Assembly: GCA_964611525.1 (NCBI GenBank)
Contig: CAZTAL010000085.1
Span: 1-64,000 of the forward strand
Reading direction: 5' to 3'
Origin: JAAYJR01 sp964611525
Lineage (GTDB): Bacteria > Bacteroidota > Bacteroidia > Bacteroidales > Prolixibacteraceae
Length of the DNA: 64,000 nt
Part shown: piece after piece, positions 16,416-26,052 of the stretch
Layout of the letters: each line of letters begins with the position of its first letter
Numbering within the stretch: position 1 is the first letter of the stretch
Made by a program: the position numbers and the translations under genes
The notes under the pieces: model-generated
Told to the model about the DNA's origin: nothing
Databases searched by the model: none
What the model saw: the letters and a program-made list of their open reading frames with translations, nothing else

Positions 16416-17654
16416 TTACTTTCTATATTTATTTAAATTCCCTGCAAGTTCTGCTATATTCATTATAACGTCGACTGCTTTAAGCATCGATGGCACAGGT
16501 ATGAATTCATATGGACCGTGAAAATTATATCCACCTGTAAAAATATTCGGGCAGGGTACCCCCATATATGAAAGCCGTGCACCGTCGGTTCCTCCCCTTA
16601 TGGCTTTAATTTTTGTTTCCACTCCTGCTTTTTTCATAGCTTTTTTTGCAATATTGACTATATGTATAACAGGCTCAATTTTCTGGCGCATATTATAATA
16701 CTGGTCTGTTATTTCAATTTCTGCCAGTCTATGTCCATATTCCAAATTGACCAGCTTTAAAGATTCTTTCAGTAATTTCTTTTTCTGTTCAAATTTAGTA
16801 AAATTATGATCACGAATAAGATAATGCATTATAGCTTTTTCCACATTGCCGTGAAGAAAAAGCAGATGGTAGAACCCTTTATATTTTTCGGTATGTTCAG
16901 GTCTTTGATCGGGCGGCAGTAATGATATGATTTTATTAGCTGCCAGTAAAGCATTTATCATTTTATTTTTTGCAGTTCCCGGATGGACACTTCTTCCCCT
17001 GATAATTATTTTGGCGAAAGCAGCATTAAAATTTTCATATTCAAGCTCTCCCTCCTCGCCTCCGTCTATAGTGTAGGCAAAATCAGCACCAAATTTATCA
17101 ACATCAAATTTTTCCATTCCTTTTCCGATCTCTTCATCAGGTGTAAAAGCAATGCGTATTTTACCATGTTTAATATTATCTGAATTAAGTAGCTTTTCCG
17201 CTGCTGTGACGATCTCTGCTACCCCCGCCTTATCATCTGCACCCAATAAGGTACTGCCATCTGCTGTTATAACGGACTGTCCCTTATATTTCATTATCTC
17301 CGGAAAATCAGCAGGGTCTATTTTGATCTCATTTTTCAGAATGATAGTTGTACCGTCATAATTATCAATTATTTGTGGCTGTATGTTTTTTCCAGGAAAA
17401 TCAGGACTGGTATCTATATGAGCAATAAAACCCACGACAAATGCATCGGGTTTTCCGTTTGCGGGAACAGTAGCTGTTAGATATCCGTTATTATCCAGTT
17501 CGACTTCGCTAAGTCCGGCCTTGTCCAACTCCTTTTTGAGATTTTTCATGAATTTTACTTGTCCCTGACTCGAAGGAAAAGTATTGCTTTCAGGATCAGA
17601 AGTTGTGTGCTCTCCTGCATAACGTATAAATCGTTCTATTACTTTTTTTTGCAT
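16416..17654 (-). CDS. pepT: Peptidase T (aminotripeptidase)
   Basis: The protein has 412 residues, matching PepT of the M20B family. Metal-binding and catalytic motifs are intact: FIAHIDTSPDF (first His/Asp), LLGADDKAGVAEI (bridging Asp), FTPDEEIGKGMEKF (Glu pair), YTIDGGEEGELEYENFNA, and RGGTDGARLSYMGVPCPN with GGYNFHGPYE near the end. PepT removes the N-terminal residue from tripeptides in the cytosol using two zinc ions. It ends 6 bp upstream of the tilS ATG, implying one transcript. Confidence 0.95.
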   Translation of the reverse strand: MQKKVIERFIRYAGEHTTSDPESNTFPSSQGQVKFMKNLKKELDKAGLSEVELDNNGYLTATVPANGKPDAFVVGFIAHIDTSPDFPGKNIQPQIIDNYDGTTIILKNEIKIDPADFPEIMKYKGQSVITADGSTLLGADDKAGVAEIVTAAEKLLNSDNIKHGKIRIAFTPDEEIGKGMEKFDVDKFGADFAYTIDGGEEGELEYENFNAAFAKIIIRGRSVHPGTAKNKMINALLAANKIISLLPPDQRPEHTEKYKGFYHLLFLHGNVEKAIMHYLIRDHNFTKFEQKKKLLKESLKLVNLEYGHRLAEIEITDQYYNMRQKIEPVIHIVNIAKKAMKKAGVETKIKAIRGGTDGARLSYMGVPCPNIFTGGYNFHGPYEFIPVPSMLKAVDVIMNIAELAGNLNKYRK

Positions 17655-17751
17655 AGGCTCATAATAATATGATTATGACATATATAATATATTGCTACCC
17701 GGTTATAAATTTTAAAAAACAGGCTAAAGACCGCAATTATGATTTTTTCTG

Positions 17752-17774
17752 TTACCCTGGCATTAATGCAGGGG
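17752..17774. other. Palindromic element downstream of proS
   Basis: CCCTGGCATTAATGCAGGG is nearly palindromic and lies in the 146-bp gap between proS and pepT, 27 bp past the proS stop. The related words TTACCC...ATTAAT...GGGG recur in the ribH leader at 34532-34617. A T-tract for an intrinsic terminator is weak, so its role is unclear. Confidence 0.4.
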
Positions 17775-17800
17775 CTGCAGCAATAATAAATTATAAATGT

Positions 17801-19276
17801 CTAATAGGCTAAAGCAAAAATAACTCTTTGCCGGGAAGGTTTGCCCGAATAAATACATTTACCTTTTTCCTGTTCTTCATCAAGTGGTATACAACGTATG
17901 GTGGCTTTTGTTTCTTCCTTTATCTTATTTTCTGTTTCCGAAGTACCGTCCCAATGTGCCCGTATAAAACCCCCTTTGGTTCTGAGTAATTCTTTAAACT
18001 TCTCATAGGTATCCACATTTCTGGTATTTTTTTCTCTGAAAGCAAGGGCTTTATTATAAATACCTTTCTGTATTTCATCAAGTAGCTTTTCCACATGAAC
18101 CGAAATTCCTTCAGTCTTCATTACCTCTTTTTGCAATGTATCACGCCTGGCAACTTCTATAGTGCCGTTTTCCATATCTTTGGGTCCCATAGCAAGTCTT
18201 ACCGGAACTCCTTTTAATTCGTATTCAGCAAATTTCCAGCCGGGTTTTTTATTATCGCTGTCATCAAATTTTACCGAAATGTCTTTGGCTTTTAATTCAG
18301 CTGCTATTTTACCGGCTTTTTCCGAAATAACTTTGAGTTGTTCTGCCTTTTTATAAATTGGTATAATAACTACCTGAAGAGGAGCAAGTTTTGGAGGCAA
18401 AACTAGTCCGTTATCATCAGAATGTGCCATGATCAGCGCTCCCATTAGCCGGGTCGATACCCCCCATGAGGTTGCCCAGACATATTCTTCCCTGCCCTCT
18501 TTATTTGTGAATTTAACATCAAAAGCTTTGGCAAAATTTTGTCCTAAGAAATGAGACGTGCCTGACTGCAGTGCCTTACCATCCTGCATGAGGGCCTCAA
18601 TAGTATATGTGTCAATAGCTCCGGCAAATCGTTCATTTTCAGTTTTTAGTCCTTTTATCACCGGTATAGCCATATAATTTTCAGCGAAATTATTATATAT
18701 ATTAATGATTTTTATTGTTTCTTCAATTGCCTCTTCTCTATTTGAATGAGCAGTATGGCCTTCCTGCCATAAAAATTCGGTAGTTCGCAAAAACAGGCGG
18801 GTACGCATCTCCCAGCGCACAACATTAGCCCATTGGTTGATTAAAAGAGGTAAATCCCGGTGTGATTGTATCCAATTACGGTAAGTATTCCAGATAATAG
18901 TTTCCGAGGTAGGTCTGATGATCAGTTCCTCTTCCAATCTGGCATCAGGATCAACAACTATCCCCCCGCTTTTTTCATCATTTTTCAGCCGGTAGTGGGT
19001 AACTACTGCACATTCCTTAGCGAATCCCTCAACATGATCGGCTTCCTTACTGAAAAATGATTTTGGAATAAATAAAGGGAAATAGGCATTTACATGTCCT
19101 GTTTCTTTAAACATCCTGTCTAATTGAGCCTGCATTTTTTCCCAAATTGCATAGCCATAAGGTTTTATAACCATACATCCCCTGACAGCAGAGCTTTCAG
19201 CTAGATCCGCTTTTATAACAAGGTCCTGGTACCATTGAGAGTAATTTTCTTTACGTGTTGTTAATTCTTTCGCCAT
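17801..19276 (-). CDS. proS: Prolyl-tRNA synthetase (archaeal/eukaryal-type ProS)
   Basis: The protein has 491 residues and lacks the editing insertion, as expected for the archaeal-like ProS common in Bacteroidota. Class II motifs are visible: motif 2 around RTRLFLRTTEFLWQEGHTAHS and motif 3 in GTSHFLGQNFAKAF...WGVSTRLMGALIMAHSDDNG, with the RPTSETIIWNTYRNWI segment. The anticodon-binding domain follows (LQVVIIPIYKK, PGWKFAEYELKGVPVRLAMGPKD), and the C-terminal zinc-like domain ends SGKPSRQRVIFALAY. It charges tRNA-Pro in the cytosol. Its promoter faces that of the lipoprotein gene at 19375. Confidence 0.95.
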   Translation of the reverse strand: MAKELTTRKENYSQWYQDLVIKADLAESSAVRGCMVIKPYGYAIWEKMQAQLDRMFKETGHVNAYFPLFIPKSFFSKEADHVEGFAKECAVVTHYRLKNDEKSGGIVVDPDARLEEELIIRPTSETIIWNTYRNWIQSHRDLPLLINQWANVVRWEMRTRLFLRTTEFLWQEGHTAHSNREEAIEETIKIINIYNNFAENYMAIPVIKGLKTENERFAGAIDTYTIEALMQDGKALQSGTSHFLGQNFAKAFDVKFTNKEGREEYVWATSWGVSTRLMGALIMAHSDDNGLVLPPKLAPLQVVIIPIYKKAEQLKVISEKAGKIAAELKAKDISVKFDDSDNKKPGWKFAEYELKGVPVRLAMGPKDMENGTIEVARRDTLQKEVMKTEGISVHVEKLLDEIQKGIYNKALAFREKNTRNVDTYEKFKELLRTKGGFIRAHWDGTSETENKIKEETKATIRCIPLDEEQEKGKCIYSGKPSRQRVIFALAY

Positions 19277-19374
19277 TTTTCTTAATTTGGTATAGAATTT
19301 GTTTCTTTATACATGTTTAAGAGTATACAAAGAAAATAAATATTATTGGATTTAAATAAACGGGGAGGCGAGTT

Positions 19375-20760
19375 ATGAAACCAAAATTAACAATTTTAGC
19401 GATGTTGGCACTTTTATTAGGTGCATGTACTTCGGCAACATATATTACCCGTGATTACACGGATGATATATATTTTAATCCGGGAGATGTTCCTCCGCCT
19501 ATTACTGTGGCAGAGGATGTTTCAGGTGATGAGCCAGCAATTGAAAAATCTGCACATCGAATGATTATCAGTGACATTGAAGAAAATGAAGAAGGCTCAC
19601 AAACCATGAGTAATTACATTTTTGAAGGCACTGAAGAAGATTCCGATGCACTTACTTACGGCATGGATCAGTTGGATATGTATGATAGCGATACAACTGT
19701 TTATTACAATGACGACGAGGTTAAATATGTAATAAACAATTATTATGATGCTGATGCTATAGATTATGCATATCGTATACGTCGTTTTCACAGGCCTTAT
19801 TTCTATGATCCTTTTTATTGGGATATGTGGTATTATGATCCTTTCTACTATTCTTCATGGTATTATCCATCCTTGTCAATGGCATGGAACTGGGGATGGG
19901 GATATGGTGGCTGGTATTCACCTTATTATAGCTGGGGTTGGGGATATTCGCCTTATTACAGCTATTGGCATAGTCCATATTATGCAGGTTATTATGGTTG
20001 GGGTTATCCCTATTATTCCGGATGGTACGGTCACGGGAATTACAGATATGCAGATTCTGAACATTACCGTTACGGAAGAAGGCCATCCAGATCCGGCAGC
20101 GTATATTATGGTGGAGGCAGCGGAAGGGTGACATCCGCTTCCGGAGTAAGGTCTTCAGTAACCAGCAGACGTGATGGCAGAGAAGTGTCAGTCGGTAGTC
20201 AGGCTTCTGAAATAAATGCTTCTTCACGCCGTAGAACTACACAGTCTGTTGCCAATGATGCCAATTTGAGAAGTAAAAGCAGTACTGCTGAATCCGGCCA
20301 GGCAGCAGACAGTAAAGTGCTGACCGAAAGAAGGAGATCAACAACTTCAATCGGGAACAGCCGTCAGTCTGTTACCAGAGAGCAAAATACACAGACACAG
20401 ACATATACACGTCCTGGCACTAGTACAACGAGTAGAACATATACGCGACCTCGTGTTGTAACGCGGAGCAAAAGTTCAACAAGCACTTACAGTACTCCCC
20501 GTTCCACATCTACATATAATCGAAGCTATCGTTCAAGCTCAACATACAATAAAAGTTCATCACGCAGTAGCTCGACACGGACATACAGCACACCTTCCGG
20601 AAGCAGTAGAAGCACAGGTACATACCGAAGCGCTCCCAGCAGAAGCAGTGGTAGTTATCGCAGCAGCGGATCAGTAGGATCTTCGAGAAGCTACAGTGGT
20701 AGTTCCTCAAGGTCTTCAGGAAGTAGCAGTTCCGGTTCGTCGTCCGGACGCAGGAGATAA
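19375..20760 (+). CDS. Tyr/Trp/Gly-rich lipoprotein with Ser/Arg/Thr-rich tail
   Basis: The protein has 461 residues. A lipoprotein signal peptide ends LLLGAC with the lipid-accepting Cys at 18. Residues about 20-130 are acidic. Residues about 137-225 are extraordinarily rich in Tyr, Trp and Gly, with short repeats such as YDPFY and YSPYYSWGWG. From about 235 to the end the chain is low-complexity Ser, Arg, Thr and Gly, probably disordered. Bacteroidota often carry such proteins, sometimes mislabelled vitellogenin-like. It is likely a surface or periplasmic lipoprotein; function unknown. It sits 137 bp upstream of the FadL-like barrel on the same strand. Confidence 0.75.
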   Translation: MKPKLTILAMLALLLGACTSATYITRDYTDDIYFNPGDVPPPITVAEDVSGDEPAIEKSAHRMIISDIEENEEGSQTMSNYIFEGTEEDSDALTYGMDQLDMYDSDTTVYYNDDEVKYVINNYYDADAIDYAYRIRRFHRPYFYDPFYWDMWYYDPFYYSSWYYPSLSMAWNWGWGYGGWYSPYYSWGWGYSPYYSYWHSPYYAGYYGWGYPYYSGWYGHGNYRYADSEHYRYGRRPSRSGSVYYGGGSGRVTSASGVRSSVTSRRDGREVSVGSQASEINASSRRRTTQSVANDANLRSKSSTAESGQAADSKVLTERRRSTTSIGNSRQSVTREQNTQTQTYTRPGTSTTSRTYTRPRVVTRSKSSTSTYSTPRSTSTYNRSYRSSSTYNKSSSRSSSTRTYSTPSGSSRSTGTYRSAPSRSSGSYRSSGSVGSSRSYSGSSSRSSGSSSSGSSSGRRR

Positions 20761-20897
20761 TTTAAATAGTAATAAATTAGTTACATAATACATAATTATA
20801 AAAAGTACAAGAATGAAACTAGCATAACAGTAAGTCCGCATATAAGTTTGATTTTATGCCGGTTTTATCATATACCTTATAAATAAATATAAATACA

Positions 20898-22442
20898 ATG
20901 AAAAGTTTCATAAAAATAGTCGCTTTATTAATAATTGTGCCTTTCTTCGTTAACGCACAAAATTTTACCGATGCTTTACGTTATTCATCATACAATATTC
21001 AGGGAACCGCCCGTGCAGGGGCTATGGGTAATGCCTTCGGATCACTGGGAGGTGATTATACATCAGTCAGCATTAATCCTGCCGGCATAGGTTTGTACCG
21101 TGGTGGTGAATTGGTTCTGACTCCTGCATTCGGACAGACAAAAGTTGAGACGGATTATCTGGGAACTACAATGACCGATAGTAAATATGATTTTTCTTTT
21201 AATAACATAAGTTATGTAGCTAACCTGAAAACCAATAATCCGGCCGCCACCGGACTGGTGAATGTTAATGTCGGTATCGGATATAACCGGTTGTGGGATT
21301 TTAATAGTGTGGCAAATGTGATGGGTCACAATGTCGAAAGTTCATTCCTCGATAATCTTATTGAAAATGCCAATGGAGAGGATCCTTCTCAGGGGTGGAG
21401 TGAATTTTATGAAGAGCTTGCTTATTACGATGAAGAATCTCAAACAGGCGCCGATTTGATTTATTATGAAGATGAATTTTGGAGGAGCGATATACAGAGA
21501 ACTCCAACTGCAGAAAATATAGAAAATTATGAGCACTCCCAGAGTAAATCCATTTCCCGTGAAGGGTCACTGAATGAATATTCTTTTGCGGTCGGCCTGA
21601 ACTTTAATCATAAATTTTATGCAGGTGTATCGGTAGGTGTCGTTGATGTATATTTCGAAGAATCATCTACCTTTACCGAATGGGATGCCCAGAATAACAT
21701 TCCCCAATTCAACGAGATGCAGTTTGACAGGTATCTTCGTACAACCGGAACTGGTTATAATGGTAAAATAGGTATTATTTATAAACCTGTAAATCAGGTA
21801 CGGCTGGGTGCTTCTCTTCATACCCCGACTTTCTATGATTTACAGGAAACTTTTGATACTTATATGTATTCCAATAATACATTTGAGGATTTAGGGGTAG
21901 TCGAAGATGAAGCTTCTTCACCTATAAACGATTATGATTATGATTTGGAAACTCCTTTACGTGCTACGTTTAGCGGTGCATTTGTTGTTGCTAAAAAAGG
22001 CCTTCTAAGTGTTGATTATGAACTGGTAAATTACGGTTCTTCAAGTTTACGGCGTGGTGGTGACGGATATCAGTTTATGGATGAAAACAGTGAAATATCT
22101 GAAATATTTAAAACAGTGGGTAATCTGAGAATAGGCGGTGAATTGCTGGCTACGGACAACCTCAGTCTTCGTGCAGGGTACTCGTATTATCCATTTCCAT
22201 ATAAACAAGATGCTTTTGGAGTTTCTCAACCCAATGCTGATGCAAATCTTAATATATATACAGCCGGTTTAGGATATAATTTAGGCGGATTTTTTATTGA
22301 TATTGCTTATAATTATTCAGTACAGAAAACATATAATTTACTTTATGAAGCTCCTGTCACAGATTATTACCCTGCTCCTGAAATGGCGAGTTTTAATGCT
22401 GTAAAAAATAAAGTATTCTTCACTTTCGGCTTTAAGTTTTAG
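20898..22442 (+). CDS. OmpP1/FadL/TodX-family outer-membrane transporter
   Basis: The protein has 514 residues with a Sec signal (about 1-20, ending VNAQ). The N-terminal segment after cleavage (RYSSYNIQGTARAGAMGNAFGSLGGDYTSVSINPAGIGLY) is the family signature for FadL/TodX-type 14-stranded barrels and the plug-forming N-terminus. The last residue is Phe in VFFTFGFKF, the usual outer-membrane insertion signal. Family members move hydrophobic compounds across the outer membrane; in Bacteroidota they are often called hemin receptors, without proof for this one. A stem-loop terminator follows at 22460-22494. Confidence 0.88.
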   Translation: MKSFIKIVALLIIVPFFVNAQNFTDALRYSSYNIQGTARAGAMGNAFGSLGGDYTSVSINPAGIGLYRGGELVLTPAFGQTKVETDYLGTTMTDSKYDFSFNNISYVANLKTNNPAATGLVNVNVGIGYNRLWDFNSVANVMGHNVESSFLDNLIENANGEDPSQGWSEFYEELAYYDEESQTGADLIYYEDEFWRSDIQRTPTAENIENYEHSQSKSISREGSLNEYSFAVGLNFNHKFYAGVSVGVVDVYFEESSTFTEWDAQNNIPQFNEMQFDRYLRTTGTGYNGKIGIIYKPVNQVRLGASLHTPTFYDLQETFDTYMYSNNTFEDLGVVEDEASSPINDYDYDLETPLRATFSGAFVVAKKGLLSVDYELVNYGSSSLRRGGDGYQFMDENSEISEIFKTVGNLRIGGELLATDNLSLRAGYSYYPFPYKQDAFGVSQPNADANLNIYTAGLGYNLGGFFIDIAYNYSVQKTYNLLYEAPVTDYYPAPEMASFNAVKNKVFFTFGFKF

Positions 22443-22459
22443 ACGATCTACTTAAAAGG

Positions 22460-22494
22460 ATTCCATCTTCTAAAAAGGAGATGGAATTTTTTTT
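22460..22494 (+). terminator. Intrinsic terminator after the FadL-like gene
   Basis: ATTCCATCT pairs with AGATGGAAT across a 10-base loop, and the stem runs into eight T residues. It lies 17 bp beyond the stop codon. Confidence 0.8.
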
Positions 22495-22561
22495 AGGAGA
22501 GGGGATCATTATAAAATAAATTTTGGTATGTTTGTTATATTCTTTAGCAAAGACCAAATTT

Positions 22562-23827
22562 ATGTGGATTACTGCATTGTTGATCATTTTTTATCTTGTA
22601 GCCCCTGTTTCCCTAATTTATCTCTGTCAAATCAGTAAAACATTAAACAGAATTGGTTCTATTGTACTTGCTTATGCTATAGGCCTTTTGGTGGGAAATA
22701 CAGGAATTTTTCCCAGACCCGGCGACCGTTTTACGGAGTTTTTAGGCAGCCGGACGGTAATGCCGCAAGATGAATTAATGCAATATTTTGAGACTGGCAT
22801 GATAACGGAAACAGATCTCATTGCAAATCAAATTTCAAGTATTCAGGATACTATTATAACTATTGTAATTCCTTTGGCTATTCCGCTATTGCTTTTTTCT
22901 CTGGATTTGCGTAAATGGTTGAAACTGGCCAGAGGAGCTCTTTTGTCTCTGGTTTTGGCGATGGTTTCCCTTTTGGCTTCTGTTTTTTTGGGGTATTATT
23001 TATTTGCAGGAAACATAACTGATTCATGGAAAGTATCAGGAATGCTGATTGGTGTTTATACCGGTGGTACTCCCAATCTTGCTGCTATCGGCACAGCTCT
23101 TGATGTCAATCCTGATATATTCATACTGACACATACTTATGATCTCATTATTGGAGCTGTTGCCCTGTTATTTTTAATGACAGTTGCCCAGCGGTTTTTC
23201 CATATATTTCTTCCCCGTTTTCGCGAAGTACGCCATTCCGGTCAGCTTATTGCTTTGGGAACTGAAAATAGTCACCTGGAAGATTACGGGAGGCTTACCA
23301 GAAGGAGTGAAATTCCTGCTTTGCTTAAGGCTCTGGCATTATCTGTATTAATTTTCGCTATCGGGGGCGGACTCAGCTTTTTGGTCCCGAAGTCGGCACA
23401 GACAGTAACTGTTATTCTTACCATTACTACTTTAGGTCTGCTGGCTTCTCTTATCAGGCATGTCAATCGATTAAAAAGTAGTTTTCAGCTTGGCATGTAC
23501 CTGATTCTTGTCTTTTCTCTTGCTGTATCTTCAATGGCCAATCTGAGCGAAATGTTTCAAATTGAATTTTTTCAATTATTTCTTTTTGTTTTTCTCGTAG
23601 TTTTTGGGTCTATGTTGATCCATGTCGGTTTGTCGAGATTGTTCAAAGTAGATGCCGATACAACTATTATTGCCATAACAGCTCTTACTTATTCCCCGCC
23701 ATTTGTTCCTGCCGTAGCAGGTGCTATCAAGAATAAGGAAATAATAATCAGCGGACTTGCTATCGGACTGTTGGGGTATGCTTTTGGTACTTATCTGGGA
23801 ATTTTTATTGCCACTATACTGAAGTAG
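22562..23827 (+). CDS. DUF819-family membrane transporter
   Basis: Starting at the ATG at 22562 (MWITALLIIFYLVAPVSLIYL) gives 421 residues with about ten hydrophobic helices. An upstream in-frame TTG at 22523 adds thirteen unlikely residues. Signature stretches are IVLAYAIGLLVGNTGI, IPLAIPLLLFSLDLRKW, GVYTGGTPNLAAIGTALDV and TALTYSPPFVPAVAGAIKNKEI. DUF819 proteins resemble sodium- or proton-coupled organic-anion carriers with two inverted halves; the substrate is unknown. The repeated glycine-rich discontinuous-helix motifs are visible in each half (GGTPNLAA and SPPFVPAVAG). Confidence 0.85.
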   Translation: MWITALLIIFYLVAPVSLIYLCQISKTLNRIGSIVLAYAIGLLVGNTGIFPRPGDRFTEFLGSRTVMPQDELMQYFETGMITETDLIANQISSIQDTIITIVIPLAIPLLLFSLDLRKWLKLARGALLSLVLAMVSLLASVFLGYYLFAGNITDSWKVSGMLIGVYTGGTPNLAAIGTALDVNPDIFILTHTYDLIIGAVALLFLMTVAQRFFHIFLPRFREVRHSGQLIALGTENSHLEDYGRLTRRSEIPALLKALALSVLIFAIGGGLSFLVPKSAQTVTVILTITTLGLLASLIRHVNRLKSSFQLGMYLILVFSLAVSSMANLSEMFQIEFFQLFLFVFLVVFGSMLIHVGLSRLFKVDADTTIIAITALTYSPPFVPAVAGAIKNKEIIISGLAIGLLGYAFGTYLGIFIATILK

Positions 23828-23868
23828 CAATTACTCAAAATTTCAAAAGACGGAACCTTTTTTAGAAG

Positions 23869-23904
23869 ATTCCATCTTGGATTGCCTTGATCAGAAGATG
23901 GAAT
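23869..23904. terminator. Hairpin between convergent DUF819 and M3 peptidase genes
   Basis: ATTCCATCTT pairs with AAGATGGAAT across a 16-base loop. The stem is almost the same sequence as the terminator at 22460. A T-rich stretch follows only weakly on either strand, so it may be a bidirectional terminator or just a retained stem. Confidence 0.5.
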
Positions 23905-23911
23905 ATTATTC

Positions 23912-26029
23912 CTATTTCAATCCTCTTTTCTTCAGCAACGGTTCTAATGAAGGGTCTTTCCCTCTGAATTTCCTGTATATATCCATGCCTTCGTCAGAAC
24001 CGCATTTTTCAAGCAGTTTCCTGAATTTTGCAGCATATTCCGGGTTAAAGATATCACCGCTTTCTTTAAAAGCATTGAATGCATCTGTATCGAGTACAGA
24101 AGCCCAGTAATAAACGTAATACCCTGCAGAATAGCCGCCTGAAAAGATGTGTGCAAAATAAGTACTGCGATACCGGGGAATAATTTCAGGGATAAGGCCA
24201 ATTCTATCCATAGACTGTTTCTCAAAGGCAATAACATCCTCTATATCAGGATTTTCAGGTGTATGATAATCCATATCAAGCAGTGCGGCAGCTAAATATT
24301 CTCCCATAATAAATCCCTGATTGAATTGAAAACTTTTCTGTAGTTTTTCAATAAGTTCATCAGGTATAGGCTCACCTGTTTCGTAATGCCTGGCATATAC
24401 TTTCATTACTTCAGGTTCAGCTGCCCAATTTTCCATTATCTGAGAGGGGAGCTCAACAAAATCACGTGGAACACGACCTGCTGTGCGGTCATATGGACCA
24501 TCGGCAAAGATTCCGTGAAGCGCATGACCGAATTCATGAAAAAAGGTCGTGACTTCATCAAAACTGAGCAGGGCAGGTGCATCGTCGGTCGGCCGTGTGA
24601 AATTCATAACTATAGTACCGATTGTAGGCACCCTCTTGCCGTCTTTATAAGAAGCATCCCTGAAGCTGGTGGACCAGGCTCCTACCCTTTTGCCATCGCG
24701 GGGATGAAAATCCATATACAAAACGCCTAAATGAGAGCCATCAGCTTCCTGAACTTCATAAACTTCGGCCTCGGAATGGTAGGTTGGAAGATCTTCGCGT
24801 TTTATGAAATTTAATCCGTATAGTCTTTTAGCTACATAAAAAATACCGTTTTTTGCATTTTCAAGACTAAAGTACTGTTTAACCTCTTCTTCGTTAATGT
24901 CAAACTGTTCTTTTCGCAGTTTCTCAATGTAATACCACCAGTCCCATGAATGCAGCTTAAAATTACCTTCTTCCCTGTCAATGATAGCCTGCATCCTTTT
25001 GACATCCTGTTGAGCCATTTTTATGGCGGGTTCCCATAACTTCAACAGAAAATCATATACAGCTTCAGGGGTTTTGGCCATGTTGACATCTATAATATAT
25101 TCGGCATGATTATCAAATCCGAGAAGTTGTGCACGTTCATCCCTCAGTTTTACTATCCTTTTAATTATTTCTTTATTGTCATATTCATTTCCATTATTAC
25201 ACCTCATAAAATAGCCTCGGTATAATTTTTCGCGGAGATTACGTTTCTCTGAAAATTGCAGAAAAGGAATCATACTGGGTTTTGCAAGTGTGAAAATCCA
25301 TTTGCCTTCTTCTCCTGAGGATTTTGCTTCTTCGGCAGCACGCATGATAACATCTTCAGGTAAACCTGCAAGGTCTTGCTCGTTATCAATCACCAATTTA
25401 AAATTTTCGTTGGTTTCTGCCAGGAGGTTTTCGCCAAACTGCAAACTAAGCTTAGACAATTCTTCATTTATATTACGAAGTATCCCCTGGTCTTCTTTAG
25501 AAAGATTGGCGCCATTTCGTATAAAATCTTCATAATATTTTGTGGTTACCCTGATTTGCTGATCATCAAGTCCCATGCTATTTCGTTTATCATATATCTC
25601 TTTTATTTTGCTGAAAAGTTCGGGATTCATAGAAATATTATCATAATGCCTGGTGAGTATGGGAGATATTTCCCTTGCTATTGCCTGCATGCTGTCATTT
25701 GTGTTGGCTGAATTGAGAGGAAAGAAAACCCCCGTAACTTTGTCAAGCAGTTCGCCCGATTTATCAAGTGCAAGAATTGTATTATCGAATGTTGGATCAC
25801 CAGCATTTCCTGTTATCTTTTCTATTTCACCCTGATTTTGTTTTATTCCCTCCCTGATAGCGGGAATATAATGCTCTTCTTTAATATCATTGAATGGAGG
25901 AACACCAAAAGTAGTTTTCCATTCAGTAAAAAACGGATTTTCCATATTATTTTCAGATTCTTTTTTTTGATTTTGACATGCAAATAAAGCAAATCCTGAA
26001 ATAATTGTTATAAATATTAAGTTTTTCAT
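23912..26029 (-). CDS. dcp: M3-family metallopeptidase (peptidyl-dipeptidase Dcp-like), lipoprotein
   Basis: The protein has 705 residues. A lipobox (GFALFAC, Cys at about 18) indicates export and anchoring. The rest matches M3 peptidases over their full length: helical channel domain to about 400, then the zinc motif FFHEFGHALHGIFAD with the downstream Glu in ELPSQIMENWAAEPEV. MARKERS of the Dcp branch are PFNDIKEEHYIPAIREGI near the N-terminus, MDFHPRDGKRVGAW and HIFSGGYSAGYYVYYWASVLD. It should release dipeptides from the C-terminus of peptides in the periplasm. The gene is monocistronic. Confidence 0.92.
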   Translation of the reverse strand: MKNLIFITIISGFALFACQNQKKESENNMENPFFTEWKTTFGVPPFNDIKEEHYIPAIREGIKQNQGEIEKITGNAGDPTFDNTILALDKSGELLDKVTGVFFPLNSANTNDSMQAIAREISPILTRHYDNISMNPELFSKIKEIYDKRNSMGLDDQQIRVTTKYYEDFIRNGANLSKEDQGILRNINEELSKLSLQFGENLLAETNENFKLVIDNEQDLAGLPEDVIMRAAEEAKSSGEEGKWIFTLAKPSMIPFLQFSEKRNLREKLYRGYFMRCNNGNEYDNKEIIKRIVKLRDERAQLLGFDNHAEYIIDVNMAKTPEAVYDFLLKLWEPAIKMAQQDVKRMQAIIDREEGNFKLHSWDWWYYIEKLRKEQFDINEEEVKQYFSLENAKNGIFYVAKRLYGLNFIKREDLPTYHSEAEVYEVQEADGSHLGVLYMDFHPRDGKRVGAWSTSFRDASYKDGKRVPTIGTIVMNFTRPTDDAPALLSFDEVTTFFHEFGHALHGIFADGPYDRTAGRVPRDFVELPSQIMENWAAEPEVMKVYARHYETGEPIPDELIEKLQKSFQFNQGFIMGEYLAAALLDMDYHTPENPDIEDVIAFEKQSMDRIGLIPEIIPRYRSTYFAHIFSGGYSAGYYVYYWASVLDTDAFNAFKESGDIFNPEYAAKFRKLLEKCGSDEGMDIYRKFRGKDPSLEPLLKKRGLK

Positions 26030-26052
26030 TAGTTAAAAATTTTATAATTATT

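Noticed and set aside
19757..20227. Coding frames opposite or beside the Tyr-rich lipoprotein
   Set aside because: Low-complexity repeats in the real gene create long open frames by chance in other frames.
22523..22561. TTG start for the DUF819 protein
   Set aside because: The extra thirteen residues do not match family N-termini; the ATG at 22562 does.
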